This document shows, one piece after another, positions 1-11,606 of a DNA stretch of 64,000 nt (the first letter of the stretch is position 1; the number at the start of each line of letters is the position of its first letter). A program made the position numbers and the translations under genes. Origin of the DNA: Tolypeutes matacus (lineage: Eukaryota; Chordata; Mammalia; Cingulata; Chlamyphoridae); NCBI GenBank assembly GCA_026826555.1, contig JAKSZT010054335.1, positions 8,886,348 through 8,950,347 on the forward strand, written 5' to 3'. The notes beneath the pieces are model-generated. The model was not told where the DNA came from, did no database searches, and saw only the letters and a program-made list of their open reading frames with translations.

Positions 1-520
1 GGGCCGGCGGCGGGGCGCGGGCCGGGGCGCGCCCGGCTCAGGCATGGCGCGGCGGGGCTGGGCCCGGGCCCCGGGCGCAGGGGCCGAGTCCGGAGGGGCC
101 ATGAACGGGGGGAGGGGTGGGGGGAGGGGAGCTGAACCGCGTCCAAAATGGCTCCTGCGCCGCGGCCGCGGAGCCGAGCCAGCGGGGAAACCCGGATGTT
201 GGATACAAAGAGGCGGCGGCGGGGGGAGGGGCGGCGCGCCCTCCGGCCGCGTGGTCCGCGCCCCCCCTCGGGGGCGGGGCCGCAGGAACAACAACACGGA
301 GGCCCCGCCCCCGGCGCACGCCCTCGGGGGCGCCCGGCGAGCGCGGGGCTGCCCCGCGCCCTGGATTTCTGTCCCGCGCGCTCGAGCCCCCGCTGCGGGA
401 CGCAGCCGTCCCGCGACGCCGGGGGTGGGGAGGCCTGCGCCCCGCCTCTGGCCTGGGCGCTTCTCGGCCCTTCCGTCCCCCACCTGCGAAGTGGGGGTCG
501 CAGTGACCGGTGGAAGGGTC
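1..520. promoter_or_regulatory. CpG island, probable promoter region of the gene next to XYLB (ACVR2B candidate)
   Basis: Very GC- and CpG-dense sequence with many GC-box-like runs (gggcgg, ggggcggggc) from the window edge to about base 520, after which CpG density falls. A YY1-like core CCAAAATGGC lies near 142-151, common close to start sites of housekeeping promoters. In human, ACVR2B starts downstream of XYLB on the same strand. XYLB is on the minus strand here and ends at 18495, so an island at the low-coordinate edge fits the ACVR2B 5' region, possibly with a divergent antisense transcript. No ACVR2B signal-peptide coding sequence is visible, so the link is inferred from synteny. Long open frames here on both strands follow from GC richness and are not called genes. 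Confidence 0.6.
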
Positions 521-1640
521 GAGTCTTCGTTGACGCACGAAATAATCGGCAGAGAAAGCCTGGCGTCGCCCAAAGCACAGTGGATCTCCGCGTTCCCAGC
601 TCAGCCTGCACACAGGAGGGCTCAGCTGGGGAAACGGGGATAGTCATCTGAACCCAAGTGCGGGAAGGTGCGGAGACCCGCCTCAGGGGCGCACAGGGGG
701 CAGGCCCCCGGGAGCCTGCTTCCAGGGCCTACGGGGCACTCCTTCAAGCTGCACGCCCCGAACTGCTCTCAGCCACCCCCCGGCACCCGCGGTTGAAGGT
801 CTCCAGAACATGGCTCGGCTGCTCAGTGCCCACCCCACCTCCTCACCCCAGCCCCACATCCTCCTTGGGGGCCGTAGCTCTCCTCTTGGATTCCAGCCTC
901 CTAACCACCCACCTGGAGCAAGAGGGTCGAGGGAAATTCCATCCAAGCTTGGGATCTCATACAGTAACTGCCCTCGTGCTTCCCTGGACGTGCCTCATCC
1001 TTGCTTGGAGCAGGGCAGGGAGAGGGGAGGCGATGCCAGGAAGCCTGAGTCATTGCGTTCTTCTTATGGAAAATGGGAAAGTTAGACTCCTTAAGGGCTA
1101 TACAATGCTTTAATAGCAGCAACTTTATTCAAACAAATAAAAGTCTACCACAAAGAACAGCTGACTGAAGTTGAAGTGGAGGTCCTCCACTCCCAGGGAC
1201 AGCTCAGGGACCACACTTGAGAGTCAGTACCCAGAAAGACTTCCGGAAAAATGGTGGCCCTCCTTACCCCAACGCGGATCGGGAACCCATTACCTCGGCC
1301 TTTTGACACAGGACTGAGGCTGCTTGTGTGCCAAGCAGGAAGGGATGTTGCCTGGGATAGCTGGCTGTGGGTAGGGAGGCCGTGCTCGCAGACACGACGA
1401 AAGAGAAGGCGATTCTATGTCCAGAACAGGTTCATTCTGCCTCCCTCAAAATGGAAAGCGTCAACTATAACCCATGGGCCAAAAATTAGATTGGCTGGCC
1501 CCTCTCTTCTAGTCCACACCAGGTTATGGAATCCCAATTAGGGCTCAGGGTGACCCAAGCTGCCTGCACCCCAACCTCTCTGGGAACTCCAAATTTTCAT
1601 AGCCAACTGCTTACTTGACATATCTGTTTGTCTAACAGTC
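520..1640. other. Unassigned intergenic sequence beside the CpG island
   Basis: GC content declines away from the island. I recognise no gene and no repeat family here. An AATAAA hexamer in 1135-1141 is isolated and not tied to a transcript I can define. Confidence 0.4.
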
Positions 1641-2560
1641 ATCTCAAATTTGATCTGCAACAGCAGCAAACTAGCAGGGGTCTTACTAGTCACCTGCCCC
1701 CATTCTTGCCTGGCTACAGTGCATTCTCTATTCAGCAACCACAGCGATCTTTTAAATATGTAAATCCTATCACATTACTCCCTTAAAATCTTCCAGTGGC
1801 TTCCTGTTACCCTGGCTAACAAATTTCAACATAGTTATCCCGTACATTAGGGTTCTCCAGAAAAACAGAACTGAAAAATATATGCAAATAATAAGAGATT
1901 TATTATAGGAATTGGCTCCTGTGATCATGAGGATTAGCAAGTCCAAATTCCCTAGGGCAGGCCAGAAGTTGGAAATTCAATTAAGGTGATGTTGACCTCC
2001 CCAGGAGAAGCTGCAAATTGGGAACTCCAACAAAGGTGACAACGAATTCCCTAGGAGAAACTGGCCTGCTGAAGCAGAGACAGAAACTCTTCTTTCTGAC
2101 TGCTGAAATCCTCATTTCTCTCTTTAAGGCTCTGGCTGAGCCGATGAAGAGACTCCTCTCATTATTGACGGCCATCAGCCATAGATGCAATCAGCTAATG
2201 ATCTACATCCATGCACAAAATACCCTCCCAGTATCAATTAGGACAGGGTCTGTTTGACCCAGTCATTGCCCAGAAATGGACAACTGGACACCATGACCTA
2301 GTCCAGTTGACACATGGAATTCACCATCACCCTCTTACCTCCACCATCTCACCGTGGTGAGCCCGACACAGCCTGCCTGCCGTTCGTCTGACACATCAAG
2401 ACTCTTCCTGCCCTATGGTCTCACGCCCAGCATTCCCTCTGCTGGAATTCTCTACCCCTAATCCTCTTGGAGAACAGAAATCCAGGTTGTTGAGTTGTGG
2501 TATTACTCTCTATCCCTGCCACCATGACCACTTTATTCATGAGCACATTGAACAAATACT
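1640..2560 (+). mobile_element. L2-like ancient LINE fragment, split by a younger repeat
   Basis: Phrases typical of the L2 3' region are visible: 'catcacattactccctta' followed by 'ttccagtggcttcctgtta' (about 1770-1812), and further on 'cattccctctgctggaatt' (about 2431-2450). The two halves are separated by another repeat at about 1845-2335. The element is diverged and its limits are approximate. Confidence 0.6.
1845..2335 (+). mobile_element. Ancient dispersed repeat beginning 'tagggttctccagaaaaacagaac'-like
   Basis: The start 'ggttctccagaaaaacaga', a 'ggaattggctcctgtgatc' segment, an 'agtccaaattcc' segment and the end 'agttgacacatggaattca' are hallmarks of a widespread mammalian repeat. 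I recognise the pattern but will not name the family from memory. A second diverged copy lies at about 31090-31545 in the same orientation. Confidence 0.6.
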
Positions 2561-3464
2561 AGGCTGGTTGAGAAAAACGATGGATATCTGAAAAGCAAGT
2601 TTGGATTGCGTTTTCTGTTTGCTTTTTTTAAATAACAAGAATACTAAATATAATATTTGATATAAAAAAATGGGGTGACTGGAAGCTGAAAGACACAAAA
2701 CAAGAAATGTCCACCATAGGACTGATGGCAGAGTTCTGCCATCAAGGCATCCTCCACTATAATAAGGCCAGAAACGAAGGAATTGGGAAGAAGCAATTGA
2801 GCATGAGACTCCAGTATCACGCTACTGGAAGAAGACTGAAAACTATAGCATAATAATAAGAGTCAATATCTGTATAATTACAGTGCATTCTATTTGGAGA
2901 GTTAGATGCATTAATTTAACAAGGTAAACTAAAAGTATGCCATAGCTTTTATAATTCTATTTGGGGATTTCTTCACTTCAAAAAATAGAAGTGGCCCTGC
3001 CCTCTCTTGGTTTCTGAGATGCCCTGGTTAGAGATCTGCTGCAGTGGGTGATTTAGGGAAGCAGTACCACATTAAACAACTTGGGGGGGGACCAGTCACA
3101 CTACATAGTGGGTGTCCATGGTTTCACTGGCAATGCAATTCCTTAAAGAACTTAGTAAGCTATCAGTCCATTTGTTTCCAATCGATTCTATATGCCATTA
3201 CCAATATCAAAAGTTATTTTCTAGACATAGCTCTCAAACTGCTTCATTTCTTTGCCTTATTTATTTTCTTCCTTGCCTTCGTACTTCTCCTCCTCACCCC
3301 CTCCCTTGAGCTGAGATGGCCAGGCCTCATGCTGCTGGCTCTGTGGCTGGCAAAGGGGATGACCTGGTCAAGCTGGGTCTGTGGCTGGGCAGTCCCCGAA
3401 GGAACTGGCAGTGGAAGGCGACCAGCTAACCTGCCTCCCATGCTTCTTGAGCAAAGTGATCTGA
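2560..3464. other. Unassigned AT-rich intergenic sequence
   Basis: No gene or confidently named repeat seen. One 154-codon open frame starts at 3044, but it has no recognisable domain and continues into the adjacent LTR, so it is taken as chance. Confidence 0.35.
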
Positions 3465-3469
3465 GTGGC

Positions 3470-4054
3470 TGTAGCAGTTTGATATTATTGAAGAATTCCA
3501 AAAAGTAATATTGGATTATGTTTGTAAACTGATCTTTTCCTCTAGGCATTTTAGAGTGTATTGGATTCAGAAGTTTTACTTTTCCTTGATTAAACAATGA
3601 TTAAGACTTTGGGCCACGACAGTAGGATGTTGCATCCTGGCCCCCTTGGTGGGCGGGAACTCACAGAGAAACCGCACTGCAGAGAAGGGAGGTTGGAGTT
3701 CGAATGCTGGGGCCGTGGAAGTGAACACACAGAGGAGCTTGGTCGTGAGGAAGGAGAAAAGTCCTCGGAAAAAGAGACGAGCCGTTCGCCTGGTAGTCTA
3801 CAGCTGGCCTTGAGAGATTCAAGCCTGAGCCCGGAGGGAGGCAAGCCCTGGGAAGAGAGGAGCCCAGGAAGCCTGAGCCCTGGCAGATGTCGGCAGCCGC
3901 CTTGCTCCAACACGTGGCAACAGACTTTGGTGAAGGAAGTAACGTATGCTTTATGGCCTGGTAACTGTAAGCTTCTACCCCAAATAAATACCCTTTATAA
4001 AAGCCAGCAGAGTTCTGGTATTTTGCATCAGCACCCCTGTGGCTGACTAACACA
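3470..4054 (+). mobile_element. Solo LTR, xenarthran ERVL/MaLR-like family, copy 1
   Basis: A 585-bp unit begins TGTAGCAG and ends CTAACACA, so it has TG...CA termini. It is flanked by a perfect 5-bp duplication GTGGC (3465-3469 and 4055-4059). An AATAAA polyadenylation hexamer near 3982 precedes 'ctttataaaagccag'. The size, termini, 5-bp target duplication and internal poly(A) signal define a solo LTR of the ERVL/MaLR type. No internal retroviral genes lie next to it. Two relatives sit at 7119-7691 and 32705-33380. Confidence 0.85.
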
Positions 4055-4089
4055 GTGGCATTTCATCATGTCCACCAGAGAGATAAAAT

Positions 4090-5330
4090 GGGATAAAGAC
4101 TAAATACTCAAATACCTCGAAAGAAGACAGTAAACAAGGGAAAGAGGGACGATGAACATGTGGCACAATCATAAAACCAATAACAAGACGTTAAATTTAA
4201 ACAAACATGTCAATAATTGCTGATGTGAATGGACTCTAAGCACTCCAGTTGAAGCGCCAAGGGTCTAAATTACAATTTAAAGGACTGAAAGCAAACATGC
4301 ACTGCAGACACTGCAGAGCGGCTCTACTAATAGCAGGGAAAGCAGTATTCGGAACGAAGCCTATTACCAGGATAGAGAGGTCCATTTCATGATGACCAAA
4401 GGGCCGAATGGTCACGAACACACAACAGTCCTGCATGGGTATGCCCCCAGTAGGAGAGCTGCAGAGTGGGTGAAGCAAAAAGTGAAAGAACTGAAAGGAA
4501 AAATAGAGAAATTCACAACTGTAGTTTGAGATTTGAACTCTCCTTTCTCGGTAACTGATAAGATGACTAGACAGAAATCAGAGAGTAGCAGACTTGACAG
4601 CTGCCTGCTTGGCCGTATCGGCACTTAGGGAACTACTCTACCCAAAAAGAACAGAAAACGCATCATTACACCCGATGGATCATTCCCCAAGATAAACCAT
4701 ATTTTGGGCCATAAAACAAGTGGTAATGGATTTTAGAATATTGAAATTATACAGAGAATATTCTCAGAACAAATATTTATATAAAATGAAATCATAGCTA
4801 AAAAATGTCTGGAAATGATATTAATTTCCTAATATTTGGAAATTAAATAACTCATGAACCAAAGAAAAAATAACAAAGGAAATTAGAAAATACTTTGAAC
4901 TGAATAATAATGAAAACACAACATGGAAACATTTTTGTGATGCAGTTAAATCAGTACATAGAGGAGAATATTTACAATGCTAATTGCTTACATTAGAAAA
5001 GAAGAAATGTCTCACATCAATACTTAAATTTCCACTTTGAAAAACTGAGTAAATTGAACCTAAAATATTGGAAGGAAGGAAATAATAAAGAATGAATAGC
5101 TATAGAAACAAAAAAGGATATGATCAGTAAAATTGATAAATCTCTAGCTAGATTAAGAAAAAAAGATGAAAGATACAAATTGCCAATTTCAGAAATGAAA
5201 GAGGGGCAACAGTCTAGATGCTATAAACATGTAAGGATAAAAAGAGAATATTATAAACACTTTCATGCTAGTAAATTTGACAACTTGGATAAAGGGGCAA
5301 ATTCCTCAAAAGAGATCAATTATCAAAAAT
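4090..5330 (+). mobile_element. LINE-1 fragment (ORF2 endonuclease to early RT region), degraded
   Basis: Plus-strand sequence resembles decayed L1 ORF2. The endonuclease-like 'gatgtgaatggactctaag' is near 4220. 'tattttgggccataaaaca' is near 4700. 'gaacaaatatttatataaa', 'aaatttgacaacttggata' and a 'atgatcagtaaaattgataaa' (I-K-I-D-K) stretch follow to about 5330. There are many stops and frameshifts. It is a pseudogenised retrotransposon. Confidence 0.75.
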
Positions 5331-5412
5331 GAGGAGTGGATGTAGTTCAAGTGGTTGAGCACCTGCTTCCCATGGACACAGTCCCAGGTTCAATACCCAA
5401 TACCTCCTAAAA
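5331..5412 (+). mobile_element. DAS-type tRNA-derived SINE, short monomer
   Basis: Matches the tRNA-like head: 'gtggatgtagttcaagtgg', 'ttgagcacctgcttcccat', a degraded B box 'ggttcaata', then 'cctcctaaaa'. It sits directly before a second, longer SINE. Confidence 0.8.
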
Positions 5413-5422
5413 TATACATTTA

Positions 5423-5784
5423 GGGAAGCAGGTGTGGCTCAAGCGATTGGGCTCCCGTCTAACCATATGGGGGGGGGGGGGTCCCAGTTTCGGTTCCTGG
5501 GGCCTCCTGGTGAAGGTGAGCTGGCCCAATAACAACAGGAAAAGAGACAGGGGAAAAAGACAATGAGAGACACAGCAAGCCAGGGAGTGGAGGTGGCTCA
5601 AGCGAGTGAGCGCCTCTCTCCCACGTCGGAAGTTCCTGCGATCAGTTCCCGGTGCCTCCTAAAGAGAAGACAAGAAGACAAGCAGGCACAGAAGAACGTA
5701 CAGTGAATGGACACAGAGAGCAGGCAGCGAGTGTAAGTGGCAAGGGAGGGTAATAAATAAAATAAAATAAATCTTTAAAAAGAG
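5423..5784 (+). mobile_element. DAS-type SINE, two-headed (dimeric) copy
   Basis: Two tRNA-like heads occur in tandem. The first starts 'gggaagcaggtgtggctca' with a poly-G run at about 5469-5480. The second starts near 5585, 'gggagtggaggtggctcaa'. An A-rich tail 'aataaataaaataaaataaa' ends near 5784. Between the heads lies 'gagacagggg...gacaatgagagacacagcaag', also seen at about 44500 in another two-headed copy, so the dimer is a family structure and not a chance tandem insertion. Confidence 0.85.
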
Positions 5785-5939
5785 ATATATATAGGACTGG
5801 TTAATAGATTATTGTACACTGCATCCACACAATTAAAATAAAAAGGAAGACCTGTATGTTATTAATGTGAATTCCACAAACAAGGGGCATTTTTCTCTTT
5901 AATTCCTCTTTAATTCACCTAAGCAAAGTTTTGTAGTTT

Positions 5940-6054
5940 TTTTTTTGTTTGTTTGTTTGTTTGTTTGTTTGTTTTACCGGGAGGTCCCGGGGATCGAACC
6001 CGGGTCCTCCATATGGGAGATGGACACCCAACCATTTGAGCCACATCCATCCCC
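5940..6054 (-). mobile_element. DAS-type SINE monomer inserted in an L1
   Basis: Minus-strand copy. A poly-T run plus (TTTG)n on the plus strand is its A-rich tail. The head contains 'ggatcgaacccgggtcctc', which on the minus strand is an intact Pol III B box GGTTCGATCC-like. A flanking 'tgtagtttttt' / 'tgtagttttta' pair (about 5931 and 6055) looks like a target-site duplication. The surrounding sequence reads as one minus-strand L1. Confidence 0.85.
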
Positions 6055-6059
6055 TGTAG

Positions 6060-8560
6060 TTTTTAATGTACTTCTCTTACACATATTTTGTTAAATTCAT
6101 CCTTAGGCATTTAATGTTTTTTATGCTTCCCATATTTTGTTTTATGTGCATGTGTTCTGTCTTCCTAGAAGTGGGATTATTAGATCATATGCATCTGTAG
6201 TTTTGTTAGATGTTGCCAAACCCTGCTCCTCACGGGTTGACAGAGTTGCATTCCTACCAGTAATGCACGAGATTTGTTGCTCCACAGTCTTGGTAAAGCC
6301 ATTTTATCAAGTTTCTTGAATTTTGTCAAATTTCATATGTGAAGAATAATATCTCAGTGTTCATCTCATAATTATGAGTGAAGTTCAGCATTTTAAAAAA
6401 ATGCTTAGAGTATTTGCATTTTTTGTTAACTGCCCATGTCTTGTTTGTTTGCAATGAATTTTCTGTTGGGTTTCTGGCCTTTTTTCAATTTTTACAGACT
6501 TTTTATTTATTAGAAGGATAAGCCCTTTGTCTTTGATATTAATTGCAAACCTTTTGTCCCAGTTTGCCATTGTCTTTTTTTAAAAATTAATTTTATTTAA
6601 AAGATGCTTAGATTACATAAATGTTACACAAAAATTACAGGGATTCCCATTTTCTTATATTTCTCGCATGTGTGTTGATAAAAAAATTTAATTTTTACAT
6701 AAATTGATCAATCATTATATTTTTGGCGTTTGGATTTTGAGTCCTAAGATGGTTTCTCCTCTCCCAGATTATAAATCAATTCATTGTGTTTTCTTCTATG
6801 GCATGTATGGTTTTCCTTTTTTACATTTTGACCACTAATTCATTTGAAATATATTCTGGTGTATAATATGAGATATGATTCTAACTTTATGTTTTTTCTT
6901 ATGACTATCCAGTTTTCCTAATGCTATGCAATAAAAATCCCATTTTTCCCTGTTTTGAAATGGCATCTTTCTCATATACTGCATGTCCACATGTAATTAT
7001 GTTTATTTATGAATTTACTATTCTATTCTACTGACCTGTTACTGAACCAATAGCACATTTTTTAAAATTCATAGAAGTTTATAATGTTTCATCATCTAAC
7101 ATGGCTAGGAGGCCCTCTTGTAGCAACTTGGCATTATTTATGAATTCCAAGAATAGATATTGGATTATGTTTGTGAACTGGTCTTTTCCTCTGGGCGTAT
7201 TAGGTTACACTGGATTCAGAGGTTCCACCTTTACTTGATATGATTTGGGCTTTGATTGGGCCACGTCAGTAGGACGTTGAGTCCCCAGTCCCTTGGTGGC
7301 CCACACAGAAACCGCACCATGGAGAAGGAAGTTGGAGTTTTGAGCTGGAGCTCGGGAAATGAGTACGCAGAGGAGCTTGGTCGTGAGGAAGGAGAGAAGG
7401 CCCCAGGAAAAGAGACGAGCCGTTTGCCTGATAGTCTACAGCTGGCCTTGTGGAGAGAACAAGCAGCTGAGCCCGGAGAGAGGCAGAGAGCCCGGCCACG
7501 GAGCCTTGGAAGGAAGAGGAAGCCTGAACGCCCACAGCCGTCCTGCTCCAACCCATGGCAACAGACTTTGGTGAGGGAAATAACTTACTCTTTATGGTCT
7601 GGTAACTGTAAACTTCTACCCCAAATAAATACTCTTTATAAAAACCAACCGATTTCTGGTATTTTGCATCAGCACCCCCTTGACTAATACACCCTCCTTG
7701 AGGTTTTCCTACCTATCCTTGCTTGTGTTTTTTTTTTTTTTTTTTTCCAAATGAAAGTTAGAATCACCTTGTCTAGATCTAAGACCAAAAAAAAGTTGTT
7801 ATTTTTATCTGGATCACACTAAATCTTTGTGATGTTGAGTAATCACATCCAGGAACATGGACACCTCTCCTTTTGCTTAAACCTATTTTTATATGTCCTG
7901 GGAAAGTTTTAATTCCTTTCCCCATGTTAGCTTTATTTCTAAATATTTTAACTTTTTTGTTGCTATTGCAATTGGAGTCTTGTCCTTGACAACATCCAAT
8001 TTTTACTGTATATATGAACACTTTTTATATTAAAATTTTATATCTTGCTACTTTACTAAATTATCTTATTATTTGCATTAGTTTTAACATTAATTCTCTT
8101 ACATCTTTCACCTATTCCTTTCCCATTATTATGTCTTGGTTTTCTCCTGTGTGATTGGATGCACTGCTATATCTGATACAACGTTAAATGGCAGTGGGCA
8201 TGGTGGGCTTCCTTGACTTGTTCCTGATTTTAGCAGCGTTTTTTAAGTAGATGCTGGCTTTTATCAAGTGCTTTCTAAAAATCAGGAATGGGAATTAAAT
8301 TTTGTCAAAGGCCTTTTCAGTAGCTAGAATTAATCACTTTTCTTCTTAGAGCTACTAATATGGAGAATTATATTCATTTATTTCCTAATACGGAACCATC
8401 TTGGAATAAACTACAGTTAGTCATGATAGATCATCTTCAGGCCCGTAAGGTTTCTATTTGCCAATCTTTTATTGGGGGATTTTTTCACTGATAGTCATAA
8501 GAGACTGATTTCTAGCTTTCTTATTTTGTACAATCTTAATGAGGTTTAGAGTTAGGTATT
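6060..8560 (-). mobile_element. Old LINE-1, minus strand, interrupted by a solo LTR
   Basis: Reverse-complement L1 ORF2 signatures: 'tcctagaagtgggattattag' near 6167 (C-terminal region), 'ttctggcctttttcaattt' near 6474, 'tatccagttttcctaatgc' near 6907, then after the LTR 'ccaaatgaaagttagaatc' near 7750 and 'gagtcttgtccttgacaac' near 7975. The halves before 7113 and after 7697 are collinear in L1, so the LTR landed inside it. A short piece at about 6590-6670 ('gatgcttagattacataaa') matches the unnamed repeat seen at 28.1 and 32.6 kb. Confidence 0.8.
7119..7691 (+). mobile_element. Solo LTR, same ERVL/MaLR-like family, copy 2
   Basis: Begins TGTAGCAA and ends CTAATACA. It carries 'ggtcgtgaggaaggagaga', 'gacgagccgtttgcctgat' and AATAAA near 7626, as in copy 1. 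Flanks are CCCTC at 7113-7117 and 7692-7696, with one extra T on the left (7118). It splits a minus-strand L1 and is therefore younger than that L1. Confidence 0.85.
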
Positions 8561-8569
8561 ATATCAGTT

Positions 8570-9390
8570 ATCTATAGTCATAATATATGTATATATAATA
8601 ATGCTGCCCATCAACCAACCACAAAATTCCATCGGCTACAGCAATGTGTATCAGTCAAGGGACTGGGTGTCTCTGATGTTGGTCAGGCTGGTTCACCCAT
8701 CTGGGGGCCAAGTGACCACTGGCTGAAGCGCCCGCGTGGCCAGACCCTGCTCCCTGCTTGTCTTCCTCCAGGCTGGGCCAGTCCTGTCGTCAGTGACAGC
8801 GCTCGCTCAGACACTGCAGACGCAGTCATGCAAGTGATTTTCAACCCTCAGCTTACATCGTGTTTGCCAGTATTTCAGGTTTGGGGAATCCTGTTGGCCA
8901 AAGCAAGCCACACAGCCGATCCAAGAATCAGAATGCAGGGCATGGCACAGAGCATGGCACAGAGGGGCGAAGCGTTTGGGCCGTTATCAAGCTATCCCAG
9001 TTTTCCCTCCTGGCTACAATTATTCACATCCTTCCTACATGGAACACACACTCACCCCCATCTCAGAGCCCTCCAGAATCTCATGCCATCGTGCCATCAG
9101 GCTCAAAAGCCAGAATCTCATGACCTAAGCCAGGTCTGAATGTGGCTTCTCTTGATCTAAAGAAGTTGAACTAAAAAGACAACGTATCTGCTCCCCCAAT
9201 GTGCAGTGTAAGTGTGTGAATCAAGGGCAGGATAATTGCAGAAGCACTTTCGTTTGGAAATTGTGAAAATGGAAAGTACACAGCAGCCACTTACCCAAAG
9301 CCATTCCATACTCCCACTGGAAAATGTTGCCAGGTCCCCTGTTCTGTAGCTGTGGTGATTCCCATGATTAGGCTCCAGCTCTGCTCCTTG
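8570..9390. other. Diverged ancient repeat material, not assigned to a family
   Basis: 'tatcagttatctatagtcat' near 8565 and, further on, 'tatcagttatcattgctgtg' near 9396 are starts of a common old mammalian repeat ('ttatcat.gctgtgtaacaa'). The sequence between includes GC-rich unassigned DNA. I see no gene. A 103-codon open frame at 8828 has no recognisable domain. Confidence 0.35.
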
Positions 9391-9920
9391 GGTATATCAG
9401 TTATCATTGCTGTGTAACAATATCACCAAAAACTTAGTGGCTTAGAACAATGCCCGTTCACTGTTTCTGTTTCTGAGGGCCAGGAACCCGGGCATGGTTT
9501 AACGCTACAGCCAAGGTGTTGGCCAGGGTGGGGTCATCAAGGCTTGACTGGGGAGGGGTCCACTTCTGTGCTCACGCGGTTGCTGGGCTGAGCTCTTTGC
9601 TGGATGCTGGCCGGAGGCTGCCCTCAGTTCCTTGCCAGTGAGCCTCTCCGTGAGGCAGCTGACTTCACTAGAGCCACCGAGAGAGTCATCAGTCTGCTTG
9701 GAAGGTGGAGGTTACAGAAGCGGCCTCCCACCGCCTTGGCCAAGAAGCAAGCCCCAGGTCCCACCCACACAAGGGGAGGGGCCGACACAGGCAGTGACTG
9801 CCAGGAGGCAGGGGCGCAGGGGTCCCTGTCCATGGCGCTCCCTGGCTCTTGGCTTCCCCTTTCGCTTTCCATTGACCTCCATGATTATGTGAAGAGGTTA
9901 TTGGAAAAGTACCCTTGAGC
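9390..9920 (+). mobile_element. Old dispersed repeat with 'ctgtgtaacaa...cttagtggctta' signature
   Basis: The succession 'gctgtgtaacaatatcacc', 'aaaacttagtggcttagaa' and, later, 'tgggctgagctctttgctgg' is typical of an old, widespread mammalian repeat. I do not name the family from memory. Confidence 0.5.
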
Positions 9921-10255
9921 AGCTTCCTCAGCCTGCTTCTGCTCACAGAAAGTGAGGGGCCCATGCTGCTTTCACACTCGGTCCCTTTTAATCCAAGTGA
10001 TGTCACTTTCACTAGTAGGGCTCTCCAAAAAGTTGTGTGGACTTTGTCTCATTTGAGCCCACTCTGTGTGCCAAAAGCCACACCCACAATTATTTCTGAG
10101 ATTTCAAAAATACTTCTGGCTGTGTGCCAGGCTGCTGTGGGACATTTTCTGTCCTATATGTTTTCTCACAAATTTTCCAGTCTCAATGTCATATTTCAGA
10201 TTTTTGTTTTGGCACCCATATCTTTATTATCTAATACTGCCTAATAAAACACCTG
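9920..10255. other. Unassigned intergenic sequence
   Basis: No gene or recognisable repeat family seen. Confidence 0.3.
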
Positions 10256-10417
10256 AAAGGAGCAGGGGTGCATAAGTGATCAGGCGCCTCCCTCCCATAT
10301 GGGAGTTCCTGGGTTCGGTCCCCGGTGCCTCCTAAAAAGAAGACAGAGCGGACAGCGAGCACAAACGAGGAGAGGGGGAGGGAGAAATACATAAACAAAA
10401 TAAATCTTTGAAAAACA
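10256..10417 (+). mobile_element. DAS-type SINE monomer
   Basis: Head 'gcaggggtgcataagtgat', B-box-like 'gggttcggtccccggtgcc', spacer 'gaagacagagcggacagcg' and an A-rich tail 'aacaaaataaatctttgaa'. Confidence 0.85.
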
Positions 10418-10734
10418 CTTGAACTCTCAGTGCCCTAAGACATAAATGTTTAGTCAGCCCGTGAATCTGGAGGCTGGCGGTACAGGCTGGGCCGAGCGGG
10501 CCCTGCTTCTGAACTCACTCACACTCGGGAGGGATGCTCAGGCAGGCTTGTTCCAGGATGGCCGCGGCGAGGCTACCTGAGGCACAAAATTTTCACAGCA
10601 AAGACAGAGAGCAAAGTGAGAGCAAGCTCAGCTGAACAAATGCTTTCCAAGCCCCTGCCCTGTGACAGAGTGGGAGAGCACAAAATTCTATGGCAAAGCA
10701 TGTGGGTGCAGGGACCGGTGAATTGGAACCACTT

Positions 10735-11100
10735 TTTGCAGCCTAGTATAACGACCAATGTTAACAGGGGTCCGTGGAAAGATTTCAGGGGGTCTGTGAG
10801 CTTGAATTTGAAAAAAATCTACTTCTTATCTTCATTTTCTCTGATCCCTAACTGAAATCTAGCATTTCCTTCACTTATGAATGTCTGCAGTAAATTACAG
10901 TCGTGTTCATTTCACATCACATGGCAGTTGTTGCATATCTAGAAAACTCGCTCACGCTCATCCGTACTTTGAAATTACGGCGGTTGTTAGACCCGCCGCT
11001 GGCTGTCATGGAACTCTCTGCCGCTACGTTCTGAGAAGGGGTCCGTGGTTTTCACCTGACTGGCCAAGGGGTCCGTGGATCAAAAAAGGCTGAGAAGCCC
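10735..11100 (+). mobile_element. Non-autonomous hAT-like DNA element
   Basis: Recognisable by repeated 'ggggtccgtgg' phrases near 10768, 11039 and 11069, and by the end 'aaaaaaggctgagaagccc', a layout common to old mammalian hAT-type non-autonomous elements. The exact family is not asserted. Confidence 0.5.
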
Positions 11101-11606
11101 TGGTCTAGATCCTTGATAATTACAAGACAGCTTAGCTGAATACAAAATGCTTAGTTCATTCTTTGAATTTCTTGGAAAGATTGTTCCTCTGCTATCTTGT
11201 TGTGTTGAGAACTCTGACAACCGGATCTTTGTCCTGGAGTCTTAAGAGTTTTTCATTGTCTTTAAAGTCTAATAGTTTGGTAGGAAATGTCTCCGAGTTA
11301 ACCATTCTGGGTTAATTTTCCAAGTAACAAGTCAGCCCTTTCCAATAGGTAGATTCAGGTTTTCTATGGTTTTCAGAAAGTTCTCTTGGATTAGTTTTAA
11401 ATTTTTAACTTGTTCCATTTCCTTGTCTTCAGGAACTCCAATTTTACTTATATGAGGTTTCCTTTGCCTAACTTTTATACCTATAATTTTCTTTCTAGGC
11501 CTTTTTACCTCTTCCTTTATATTACTTTGCTTTTTTCATTCCTAAATTCTATGTTCAGTATTATACTTGCTGTGCTTTCAGCAATTTGTGTTCTCATTTG
11601 GATAAA
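11100..11606 (-). mobile_element. Old retroelement sequence hosting a younger L1 insertion (left part)
   Basis: T-rich sequence ('tgttccatttccttgtcttc', 'gagaactctgacaaccggat') looks like the reverse complement of an old L1 or other retroelement body. It resumes after the younger L1 insertion at about 15850-16190, as shown by the duplicated 16-bp junction. Family assignment is uncertain. Confidence 0.4.

Noticed and set aside
38..651. Several 130-200 codon open frames on both strands at the left edge
   Set aside because: GC-rich CpG island sequence lacks stops by composition. The translations are Pro/Arg/Gly/Ala low complexity with no domain.
3470..4054. 149- and 130-codon open frames as genes
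   Set aside because: They lie wholly or mainly inside a solo LTR repeated elsewhere in the window.
5469..5480. Poly-G run as a possible G-quadruplex regulator
   Set aside because: It is a homopolymer expansion within a SINE. A similar G-run at 17601-17617 is inside a MER20-like element. No regulatory context.
5940..6054. tRNA gene, because an intact B box and tRNA-like arms are visible here and at other SINE heads
   Set aside because: Each is followed or preceded by an A-rich tail, repeated many times with the same flank sequence, and lacks a proper 3' acceptor pairing. These are SINEs.
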